A DNA stretch of 7,915 bases. Origin: Clostridia bacterium. Its GTDB lineage: Bacteria > Bacillota > Sulfobacillia > SLMV01. Made by a program: the position numbers and the translations under genes. Location: contig SLGS01000077.1 in the NCBI GenBank assembly GCA_007136565.1, positions 1 through 7,915 of the forward strand, in the 5' to 3' direction. The notes beneath the pieces are model-generated. The model was not told the origin of the DNA, did no database searches, and was given only the letters and a program-made list of their open reading frames with translations. Positions 1 to 6,669 of the stretch are shown here, in pieces. Numbering within the stretch: position 1 is the first letter of the stretch; every line of letters begins with the position of its first letter.

Positions 1-473
1 TCCAGGGCACCGGAAACGTATTCGCGATCCGTCAGATCGGCGCCAAGGATCTCCTCATCCGAGGAGTAGACTATCCGGGCGTCGGGGTCGGTTATGAAGA
101 TCAGGGGGTATCCCTCCTCTTCCACGATCGCGGATACGAGGGCATCAATTACTCCGACGCGCTCACGCCAGAGCTCATCGCTTTGGTCCCAATCGAGCCC
201 CGATAGTATGGAGAGGCTGTGGTAGATATCCCGGGTGTTCGATATTATGTTGGTTTCGGCTTGGATTCCGTCGAAGTAATCCTCGAGGGCACGCTCGGTG
301 AGCCCGGCATAGGTGCCGAGTTCGGAAAAAGCCGCTCCTTCGAGATTGGCTCCGGCTCTGTGGCTTACCCACATACCCACGGCAGAAACCGGTACGAGTC
401 CGATGAGGAGGAACAGGATGGTTAGTTTGGCGATCAAGGAACGATTACCGTATAGTCCCTTCAATTGGTGCAT
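1..473 (-). CDS. Membrane sensor with Cache-like domain, N-terminal part (probable methyl-accepting chemotaxis protein)
   Basis: Reading the complement from the ATG at 473-471 gives 157 codons without a stop, and the frame runs off the left edge, so the C-terminal output domain is missing. Residues 1-16 are short and basic, and residues about 17-36 form one hydrophobic membrane segment (LTILFLLIGLVPVSAVGMWV). A helical stretch rich in A, E and L follows, as at the start of bacterial chemoreceptors. Near residues 125-157 there is a Cache-type signature (IFITDPDARIVYSSDEE, then ADLTDREYVSGAL) typical of extracytoplasmic ligand-binding domains. The protein would therefore sit in the inner membrane and sense a small molecule outside. 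The N-terminal style favours a chemoreceptor, but a Cache-bearing histidine kinase or diguanylate cyclase would look the same here. The ribosome binding site is weak (AGGGCG about 9 bases upstream). The gene is divergent from the tocopherol-cyclase-family gene. Confidence 0.7.
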   Translation of the reverse strand, partial: MHQLKGLYGNRSLIAKLTILFLLIGLVPVSAVGMWVSHRAGANLEGAAFSELGTYAGLTERALEDYFDGIQAETNIISNTRDIYHSLSILSGLDWDQSDELWRERVGVIDALVSAIVEEEGYPLIFITDPDARIVYSSDEEILGADLTDREYVSGAL

Positions 474-502
474 TGGAATCACGCCCTAAGCTAGTTGATT
501 TG

Positions 503-592
503 CCGGCATCCGTCAGCGGTCTCTTTCCCTTCCCCGGTAGATTTTGGGTGCGCCGGATTGTCGTTTCGAGGGCCGGGCGGTCCCGGCATCCG
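503..592. repeat. Two 10-bp direct repeats (CCGGCATCCG) in a divergent spacer
   Basis: CCGGCATCCG occurs at 503-512 and again at 583-592, with start points 80 bases apart, between the divergent sensor and tocopherol-cyclase-family genes. Such repeats can be binding sites for a shared regulator, but the motif is GC-rich and short, so chance is possible. The spacer 474-688 shows no convincing promoter hexamer pair on either strand. Confidence 0.35.
572..587. repeat. Perfect 6-bp inverted repeat (GCCGGG-4-CCCGGC)
   Basis: GCCGGG at 572-577 and CCCGGC at 582-587 are perfect inverted copies with a 4-base loop. No T-rich tract follows on either strand, so it does not read as an intrinsic terminator. 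It overlaps the second copy of the nearby direct repeat and could be part of an operator or a leader hairpin. Confidence 0.35.
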
Positions 593-688
593 GGTCCGAA
601 TACCCACTGTAATTTCCGATAACACTATCGTCACGGGAAACCACAAGTGTTAGGTCCCGGTGAGTACGTATCTTCGGTTCGGGTAAGA

Positions 689-1789
689 ATGGCATCGTGG
701 AGCGATGAGATTTCGAGATCTTGGTGGGGGTGGACTGAATTGGGGGGAAATCTCGGGGCGAAAGCGGTGCCCGCGGTTCCGGCCGGACCGGCTTCTTGGC
801 ACAGGATCAAATCCCTTTGGACACCGGAGACGTATCATGGTTGGGGCCTCTCGCGGCGTTGGTTCGAGGGTTGGTACTTCAAGATGGTGGGAAAGCATGG
901 AGATCCTATCATGGCCGTCATCCCCGGCATTTTTCACGCCGAGGATCCGCGAAACAGCCACGCCTTCGTTCAAGTCGTGGACGGAAACCTGGGGGAATCC
1001 ACGTACAATACGTATGCGGTGGACGAGTTTCGCACTTCCCCGGGTCGCCCGTTTTGGGTAGAGGTAGGACCGAACTGCTTTTCCCTGGAAAGGATCGACC
1101 TGGATTTGACCGGTCCCTCCGGATCCGTGAAGGGGCACGTCCGTATGGGCGAAATCCGACCGTGGCCTGCCTCCCCCTGGTCACCGGGGATCATGGGACC
1201 TTTTACCCTGGCTCCTTTCATGCAGTGCTATCATGGGGTCTTGGGCCTCGACCACTCACTGTCGGGATCGCTGGTTCTCGGGGGAGTCGAGAAGTCCCTT
1301 GACGGTGGACGTGGATACATAGAGCGGGACTGGGGGCGGAGTTTCCCCGAGGCTTGGATTTGGATCCAGACCAACCATTTTGAGAGGGAGAAGACCTCGC
1401 TGATGTTCTCCTTGGCCACCGTACCGTGGCTAAGCGGTCAATTCACCGGTCTCATAGCGGGGTTGTTATTGGAAGGGCGGCTGTACCGGTTCACGACCTA
1501 TGGCAGAGCGACGCCGGACTTCGCCGAAGTCACTCGTGATGCCATCAAGATCCGGGTTCACAACCCCCGATACGAGCTTACCCTGGAGGCGGAGCGCCCA
1601 CCGGGAGCCAGGTTGCGTTCGCCGGAGGTCGGATCCATGGAGGCCAGGGTAACCGAGAGCATGGGAGGCAGTGTCGATGTCCTCTTGAGAACCCGGGGTG
1701 CTTCCCCGCGGACCATTTTCGAGGGCAGGGGCCTGTACGCGGGCGTAGAGGCGGTGGGAGATCTGGGGCTTTCTCCGGGGTCGAGCTGA
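689..1789 (+). CDS. Tocopherol cyclase family protein
   Basis: Taken from the ATG at 689, this is a 366-residue protein recognised as a member of the tocopherol cyclase family, the VTE1/SLR1737-like beta-barrel fold that closes a prenylated quinol side chain into a chromanol ring. The family landmarks appear in order: WHRIKSLWTPE (37-47), WFEGWYFK (58-65), AVIPGI (76-81), HAFVQV (91-96), a GIMGPF...MQCYHGVLGLDHSL block (167-191), GYIERDWGRSFPEAWIWIQTNHF (209-231), VPWLSGQFTG (245-254), and MEARVTES (317-324) before EGRGLYAGVEAVG near the end. No signal peptide or membrane segment is seen. Most relatives start just before the WHRIKS motif, so the first 35 or so Trp-rich residues are an extension or a mis-start. 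Alternatives are GTG at 647, TTG at 740 (G-rich GGGGGTGG 6 bases upstream) and GTG at 767. The family call is firm; the substrate in this organism is unknown. Confidence 0.88.
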   Translation: MASWSDEISRSWWGWTELGGNLGAKAVPAVPAGPASWHRIKSLWTPETYHGWGLSRRWFEGWYFKMVGKHGDPIMAVIPGIFHAEDPRNSHAFVQVVDGNLGESTYNTYAVDEFRTSPGRPFWVEVGPNCFSLERIDLDLTGPSGSVKGHVRMGEIRPWPASPWSPGIMGPFTLAPFMQCYHGVLGLDHSLSGSLVLGGVEKSLDGGRGYIERDWGRSFPEAWIWIQTNHFEREKTSLMFSLATVPWLSGQFTGLIAGLLLEGRLYRFTTYGRATPDFAEVTRDAIKIRVHNPRYELTLEAERPPGARLRSPEVGSMEARVTESMGGSVDVLLRTRGASPRTIFEGRGLYAGVEAVGDLGLSPGSS

Positions 1790-1805
1790 AACGAATTGGA
1801 CTTGC

Positions 1806-4800
1806 CTAGTAGTTTGCACCATCTCCCTCGGCCAGTTCGATCAGGATTTCCGCGATCTCGGGGTCGAACTGGCTGCCCGCGCATCGCCGCACTTCGTCCA
1901 GGGCCTCGTCCTCCGTCTTCGCCCTTTGGTAGGGTCTGCCGCTGGTCATGACATCGAAGGCATCCACCACACCAACTATCCGCGCTCGCAGGGGAATGTC
2001 CCTACCGCTCAAGCCCCGGGGATAGCCGCGGCCATCCCATCTTTCGTGATGCGAACGGATGTCCTCGGCTATCGGAGCCAAGTCGGGCAGGGAGGACGCT
2101 ATCCTGGCCCCGATTTCGGGATGACCGGCCACGATCTTCCATTCCCGATCCGTCAATTTACCCGGTTTCCTGAGTATGAAGGAGGGTACGCCCACCTTGC
2201 CGATGTCGTGCAGGCGGGCGACCATCGCCAGGTTGGCGAGGCCGCTGTCATCCATATCGAGTCGTTTACCTATGGCCACGGCCATTCGTTCCATGCGTTC
2301 GGCGTGCTCCTCGGTCTCCATGCTCGTGGCGCGGAGGGTTTCGGTCAGCGATGCGATTATGGAGCTTCGAACGCTGGACATCTCCAGCATCTTGTCCCGG
2401 TACATGGCGCTCTCAGCGACGCTCATGGTGGAATGGATGTCGTCTGCTGGATCTACCTTCGTAGCCCATCCGAGGGAGACGGAGATCGGGATCGGCTCTG
2501 TCAGAGATTCGGCCAGATCCCTTCGCATTCGGTCTACCACGCGTTGCGCCGAGCGTTCGTCTGTACCCGGGAGGAGAAGCGCGAATTCGTCGCTACCGAT
2601 CCTGGCGACGATGTCCTCGGCTCTGCAGGCCTCTTCCATCGTCGCTGCGATATCCTTGAGTACTCTGTCACCCGCATCGACGCCGAAGCCATCATTGACT
2701 ACCTTCAATCCGTTGACGTCACCGACGATGATGCTGATCGGTAGTTGACGAGGAACGTCGAGGCGATCCAGGGAGTCCTCGAAATAAGCGCGGTTATAAA
2801 GACCTGTCATCTGGTCGTGGAGGTTGAGATATCGGAGGCGTTCCTCGGACATCTTTCGCTCACTGATGTCCCTGAGTATGGACAGGACCGCGGGTCTTCC
2901 CCCGTAGGTGAATATTTGCACGTTGACCTCGACCGGGAGGGTGCGCCCCTCGACATCCACCAGGGTCGTTTCGGAGAGGGGATCGAGTTGCTCGCCCGCC
3001 AGGCGCCGGTGATGCCTGGTGATAATTTCGGATACTTCCTCGGGACGGAAGTAGTCGGTAAACACCGACCCGATGATGTCGTCCTCGGGTATTCCCACCA
3101 TCGACGCGAAACGCTGGTTGGTATATGCGATCTTCTCATCTTGGACGATGATGATGCCGTCGCCGGCGGTCTCCGCCAGGCTCCGATACTTCTCTTCGCT
3201 TTCCCTGAGCGCGTCCTCGGTGTCTTTGGCCTCCATGGCTCCGGCGACGGCGTGGGAATAGGCCTCCACCAGCTGGGGATCCTCGAGGGGCATCTCCTTT
3301 GGCATCAGGATGGTTAGGGCTCCCAGGAGTCGGTCGCTACCAATGATGCCGATGGAATAGACTCCTCCGATCCGTTCCCTTTTCTCGATCTTGGAAGCTT
3401 TACTCGGCGGGACCGCATCGCCGGTCATTTCCGAGATCCCCTCCAGGGTAACCAGCTGGCCCCTCTCGATGGAATGGAGGGTGGTAGTGGTCGTGGGCCA
3501 AAGGGCTCCCACCGAGAAAGCGCTCGGCGTCTCGCGGAGAATCTCATCCAGGGAAGGTTGTGCTTGCATCGACCCGAGCCGGAGGTGACTACCATCCTCG
3601 GTTAGTGTGCAGAAGAAGACCCCCAGGGCCCCGGTCATGTCGAGGAGGTATCGGGTTATGGTGTCGTACCGAATAACGTTGTGGGGGAAATCCACGAACC
3701 GGGCGAGGGCTTCGGTCATAGTGCTTAGTCGTCGATTTTGATCCGCCAGGTGCCTCGCAATCATGTCCAAGGCAGTGACATCGCGGATGACGCTCAGGAA
3801 GGTTTCCGGCCTCTCACCACCCTGGGCTTCGGGAACCACGTCGATCACGAGACTCCGGCGATCCCCGGACTTACCCACTATGACGTTGCGCGTTACCTTT
3901 TGCCCCAGGTAAATGGAATCGCGGAGGGCATCCTCCCAGGCTTGTCCCAGTTCTTGGGCCACGGGCATCTCCCGGGGAGTTCGCTCGATGGCCATGGCCG
4001 GCGGTGAGCCGACCAGCGATTCCAAGGAGCGGTTTCCGTAGATCAGCCTCGCTCGTCGATCGAATCGGGTTATGGCGTCGGGGGCATTTTCGGCCAGGGT
4101 GCGAAAGCGCCGCTCGCGCTCGACCAACTGCCTCTCTCTTTCCCTCCGTTCCGAAATATCTCGGAAGACGATCATCACACCTCTGATGTCCCGCTGGGCT
4201 CCCGGTATGGGAATTGCCTTGATTTCCACGTTCAGCATGTGCCCGTCTTTGTCGACGATGGCGAGGTCAGATCGGGATTCGGTGGGCTTTCCCGACTCCA
4301 AGACCTCGGCGAAAGGACCCGTCGTCTCCACGAGGGAATCGGCTTCCACGAGTCGGACTATCGATTCCATGGTGCGTCCCCTCGATTCGTCTTGGGACCA
4401 GCCGATCATCTCCGCGGCGGCCGGGTTGATGATTATCACCCGCTCTCGCGGGTCGGCGACCACCACACCGTCGGTGATACTTTGAAGAGTCGTCCTGTAC
4501 CATTGTTCGCTCTCGCGGAGAGCCTCCCGCCCCAGGATTTCCTCGGTCACTTCCCGGGCCATGATCACGCATCCGAGAATATCTTCGCTTACCTGGGAAT
4601 TCACGGGGAATGCCCGGGTGGACCAGTAACGTCCGTCCTGGGATTCGAAGTAGCCCGCCGAGTGACTTGCTCCCATTTCGAGCGCCCACAGTGCGGGGCA
4701 GGAATCGCAGGATCCGTAATGGTCTGACCAAATATCGCTGCAGCTCATTCCTACTAGGTCGGAAAGCGAGTCGAAGCCAGCATCCTCGCGGGCGGCGCGA

Positions 4801-5249
4801 TTAGCCCAGAGGATCTTGCGGTTCGTATCGCAGTAGATCAGTCGTTCGGTGATGGAATCCAAGATGATTTCTTGGCTCGAGATTACCCTTTCTGCGTGGG
4901 ATGAAAGGGCGGGGTTCATGGCGACGAGCACCAGGTTCTCTTCTTCTTCAAGGCGGTAGATTTCGACCCGGCGGGGATACGTACCCTGGCCTTCCCGGGC
5001 GGCCGACAGGGAAATGGCCGATCGCTGGATTTTTCCGGATAGAGCCGCTTCTACCTGTAATCTCAGGATGCCCAGGTCCCGTTGGGAAGCCCCGGGGAAA
5101 AGGTTCTCCAGTCGATCGGGTCTCCCATCGGTGCCGAGGTTAGTCCTCCACTGCGCGTTCACCCGGACGACGTTACATTCCTCCCCGATCACGGCGAGGT
5201 CGAGGGGAGTGGCTTCGAAGATTTCAGCGATGTGCGGATCGTGGGGCAA
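1806..5249 (-). CDS. Multi-PAS/GAF sensor with GGDEF and HD-GYP domains (cyclic-di-GMP turnover)
   Basis: Soluble protein of 1147 residues with no membrane segment. Domains in order: a weak PAS-like region (about 8-115), PAS with a cysteine motif (127-240), PAS (248-375), PAS (380-497), GAF-like (515-670), PAS (685-800), GGDEF (806-955) and HD-GYP (962-1140). HD-GYP enzymes hydrolyse cyclic di-GMP. Here the metal-ligand set looks intact: H982, H1014-D1015 (LHDIGK), H1043, H1067-H1068, the GYP triplet at 1075-1077, and D1096. The GGDEF domain reads GSDEF (885-889) and has FGVDAGD where FGHxxGD is usual, yet it keeps an RAED inhibitory-site motif (876-879), so it may be a weak cyclase or a regulatory nucleotide-binding domain. 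The predicted main output is phosphodiesterase activity tuned by several cues. The start is TTG at 5249, because GGAGG at 5258-5262 lies 8 bases upstream; the GTG at 5258 overlaps that site. The 3' end converges on the tocopherol-cyclase-family gene. Confidence 0.93.
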   Translation of the reverse strand: MPHDPHIAEIFEATPLDLAVIGEECNVVRVNAQWRTNLGTDGRPDRLENLFPGASQRDLGILRLQVEAALSGKIQRSAISLSAAREGQGTYPRRVEIYRLEEEENLVLVAMNPALSSHAERVISSQEIILDSITERLIYCDTNRKILWANRAAREDAGFDSLSDLVGMSCSDIWSDHYGSCDSCPALWALEMGASHSAGYFESQDGRYWSTRAFPVNSQVSEDILGCVIMAREVTEEILGREALRESEQWYRTTLQSITDGVVVADPRERVIIINPAAAEMIGWSQDESRGRTMESIVRLVEADSLVETTGPFAEVLESGKPTESRSDLAIVDKDGHMLNVEIKAIPIPGAQRDIRGVMIVFRDISERRERERQLVERERRFRTLAENAPDAITRFDRRARLIYGNRSLESLVGSPPAMAIERTPREMPVAQELGQAWEDALRDSIYLGQKVTRNVIVGKSGDRRSLVIDVVPEAQGGERPETFLSVIRDVTALDMIARHLADQNRRLSTMTEALARFVDFPHNVIRYDTITRYLLDMTGALGVFFCTLTEDGSHLRLGSMQAQPSLDEILRETPSAFSVGALWPTTTTTLHSIERGQLVTLEGISEMTGDAVPPSKASKIEKRERIGGVYSIGIIGSDRLLGALTILMPKEMPLEDPQLVEAYSHAVAGAMEAKDTEDALRESEEKYRSLAETAGDGIIIVQDEKIAYTNQRFASMVGIPEDDIIGSVFTDYFRPEEVSEIITRHHRRLAGEQLDPLSETTLVDVEGRTLPVEVNVQIFTYGGRPAVLSILRDISERKMSEERLRYLNLHDQMTGLYNRAYFEDSLDRLDVPRQLPISIIVGDVNGLKVVNDGFGVDAGDRVLKDIAATMEEACRAEDIVARIGSDEFALLLPGTDERSAQRVVDRMRRDLAESLTEPIPISVSLGWATKVDPADDIHSTMSVAESAMYRDKMLEMSSVRSSIIASLTETLRATSMETEEHAERMERMAVAIGKRLDMDDSGLANLAMVARLHDIGKVGVPSFILRKPGKLTDREWKIVAGHPEIGARIASSLPDLAPIAEDIRSHHERWDGRGYPRGLSGRDIPLRARIVGVVDAFDVMTSGRPYQRAKTEDEALDEVRRCAGSQFDPEIAEILIELAEGDGANY

Positions 5250-5253
5250 AACA

Positions 5254-5263
5254 CCCACCTCCC
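5254..5263 (-). promoter_or_regulatory. Ribosome binding site deciding a TTG start
   Basis: The complement reads GGGAGGTGGG. GGAGG (5258-5262) is 8 bases from the TTG at 5249-5247. The in-frame GTG at 5258-5256 begins within this element and cannot use it, so TTG is preferred. An in-frame TGA lies further upstream with no other usual start codon in between. Confidence 0.7.
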
Positions 5264-5285
5264 GGGCTGCGACGATCGGAAAACG

Positions 5286-5295
5286 CTTATATCAA
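5286..5295 (-). promoter_or_regulatory. Candidate extended -10 promoter for the PAS/GGDEF/HD-GYP gene
   Basis: On the complement, TTGATATAAG contains TG-A-TATAAG, an extended -10 with five of six matches to TATAAT. Transcription would begin near 5279, giving a leader of about 30 bases that includes the ribosome binding site before the TTG at 5249. No good -35 hexamer is visible, which extended -10 promoters tolerate. An ordinary AT-rich stretch remains possible. Confidence 0.42.
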
Positions 5296-5302
5296 TAGTT
5301 AC

Positions 5303-5330
5303 TTCGCTACTTCTGCGCTAGGAGCGCGAA
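5303..5330. repeat. Overlapping inverted repeats upstream of the candidate promoter
   Basis: GCGCT (5315-5319) and AGCGC (5323-5327) form a 5-bp stem with a 3-base loop. TTCGC (5303-5307) and GCGAA (5326-5330) form a larger, mutually exclusive pairing. They lie in the -35 region of the candidate promoter, between the adaptor stop and the PAS-protein gene. There is no T-run after either, so a terminator is not supported; a protein-binding site is possible. Confidence 0.3.
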
Positions 5331-5394
5331 CCCTTCAGATTCCGGCCTCCCGCGTATTTCGAGGGATCTCTTGGGATGGATCGTTTCGACCGGG

Positions 5395-6618
5395 TTATTC
5401 GGGGGTGGCCGTACGGACACGCGATCCATCTTCCAGCTCCCGGGGTGGGTTGATCACCACCCGGTCTCCTTCTTCTAATCCGGACACGATCTCCCAGTAA
5501 TCGTCTCCTTCGAGTCCCGTTTGGACCTCGACCAGGTGCGCCCTCGCGTCGCGGATCACGAAAGCGTGATCGGTGCCGGCCATGCTAAAGACGGCATCCC
5601 TGGAAATGGAAAGCCCCCGGGCTTCCTCGACGATGATGTCCAGGTCCACCGGGTATCCCGACGAGACCCCCTCGGGTACTTCCACGAGCACGGCCTCGAC
5701 GGGGACCCTACGCTGAGTTACGCCCAGCTCGGACACCCGTTCCACTGCGCGGGGATGGATCTTGCTAATCCGCGCCTCGAATTCCCCGGCGAGGGCATCT
5801 CCGCTCAAGATGACGCGCTGATCCAAGGCGACGCTCCGGGCGTCTTGTGCTATGATCTCTGCCTCCACCCTGATCTCCCGCGATTGGAGTAGTGCCAGGG
5901 GGGCCCCGGCGGCGACCATGTCCCCCTCCTCCACGTAAACGTCGGTGACGAGATAGTCGCCGGGCGAGGTGATCCGATGATCGTCGATGCGCTCATCGAT
6001 CCTTTGCACTTGCGCTCTCATCGCCTCGAGGTGTGCTTCATCTTTATCGATCATGACTCGTCGGGAGGAGATCTCTGTCAAGTTGCTCTCCGCGGTTCCC
6101 AAGCTCGCCTCGGCCGCAGCCACGCGGGCCGTTGCGGTTCGGAGCTGGGTTTCGGGCACTGCGCCCGCTTCGTAAAGGCTCGTGGTTCTCTCCAGGTCCT
6201 CGGACGCCTGCTCGACTTCCAGCCGGGCCGCCGCCAGCCTGCTTTGGGCGGAGGCGACTTGCGAGGGTAGGTTGCCCCGAGCAACTCCCAGGGAAGCTTC
6301 GAGCGAAGTGATTTCCGCGAGCAACGTTCGGCGTTCCGTCTCCAGGTCGCGGGCATCGCCGGACAACAGTAGTTGGCCGGCGGTAACTTCGTCGCCGACA
6401 TCGATGACAAGTCCCGATATCATCATGTTTTGGGAGGAAGAAAGGGTTCGTTCCCGCACTGCGACCAGGTAGCCGCTGGTCGAGACGGTGCGACCGAATT
6501 CCCTGATTTCAACATCGGACGCTTGGACTTCAATGCCGCCGGATTCGAATATGAAGTACATCGCGCCTGCACCCAGCAAAATGAATACTAGTGCTCCGAT
6601 TAAGAGTTTCCTTTTCAC
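5395..6618 (-). CDS. Periplasmic adaptor subunit of an efflux transporter (HlyD/MacA-like membrane fusion protein)
   Basis: The 407-residue protein has the layout of membrane fusion proteins, which link an inner-membrane exporter to the outer envelope. A basic start (MKRKLL) is followed by one membrane anchor at about 6-24. The first half of a lipoyl-like domain lies near 64-88 (SGLVIDVGDEVTAGQLLLSGD region). A long Ala/Glu/Leu-rich coiled-coil hairpin spans about 93-210. The second lipoyl half is near 213-244 (VYVEEGDMVAAGAPLALLQ region), followed by beta-barrel and membrane-proximal domains (VQTGLEGDDYWEIVSGLEEGDRVVINP near the end). There is no lipobox cysteine. The start is placed at GTG 6618, 8 bases after GGAGG (6627-6631); the ATG at 6624, two codons earlier, is only 2 bases from that site. 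It lies 45-51 bases after the ABC ATPase gene with no terminator between, so co-transcription is likely. The family is clear; MacA or a lantibiotic-type exporter partner cannot be told apart. Confidence 0.9.
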   Translation of the reverse strand: MKRKLLIGALVFILLGAGAMYFIFESGGIEVQASDVEIREFGRTVSTSGYLVAVRERTLSSSQNMMISGLVIDVGDEVTAGQLLLSGDARDLETERRTLLAEITSLEASLGVARGNLPSQVASAQSRLAAARLEVEQASEDLERTTSLYEAGAVPETQLRTATARVAAAEASLGTAESNLTEISSRRVMIDKDEAHLEAMRAQVQRIDERIDDHRITSPGDYLVTDVYVEEGDMVAAGAPLALLQSREIRVEAEIIAQDARSVALDQRVILSGDALAGEFEARISKIHPRAVERVSELGVTQRRVPVEAVLVEVPEGVSSGYPVDLDIIVEEARGLSISRDAVFSMAGTDHAFVIRDARAHLVEVQTGLEGDDYWEIVSGLEEGDRVVINPPRELEDGSRVRTATPE

Positions 6619-6669
6619 TTGCATTCCCTCCAGGTCGCCACGCTGCGCGGTTCGGGTATTCGAGCGCCT

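Noticed and set aside
615..622. TCCGATAA, similar to the flagellar sigma-28 -10 element, on the plus strand
   Set aside because: There is no TAAA box at the expected distance, and it points at the tocopherol-cyclase-family gene rather than at the chemoreceptor-like gene.
650..1302. Overlapping open frames on both strands within the tocopherol-cyclase-family gene
   Set aside because: The proteins are Arg/Pro/Ser-rich with no motifs, while the chosen frame carries the full set of family landmarks.
1725..1790. Short GGAGA/TCTCC stem as a terminator for the signalling gene
   Set aside because: Only five base pairs within the coding end of the neighbouring gene, with no T-tract.
1926..3317. Two abutting plus-strand open frames (1926-2744 and 2745-3317) opposite the signalling gene
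   Set aside because: They lie antisense to the clearly coding GGDEF, HD-GYP and last PAS domains, show no recognisable motifs, and are expected from GC-rich codon use on the other strand.
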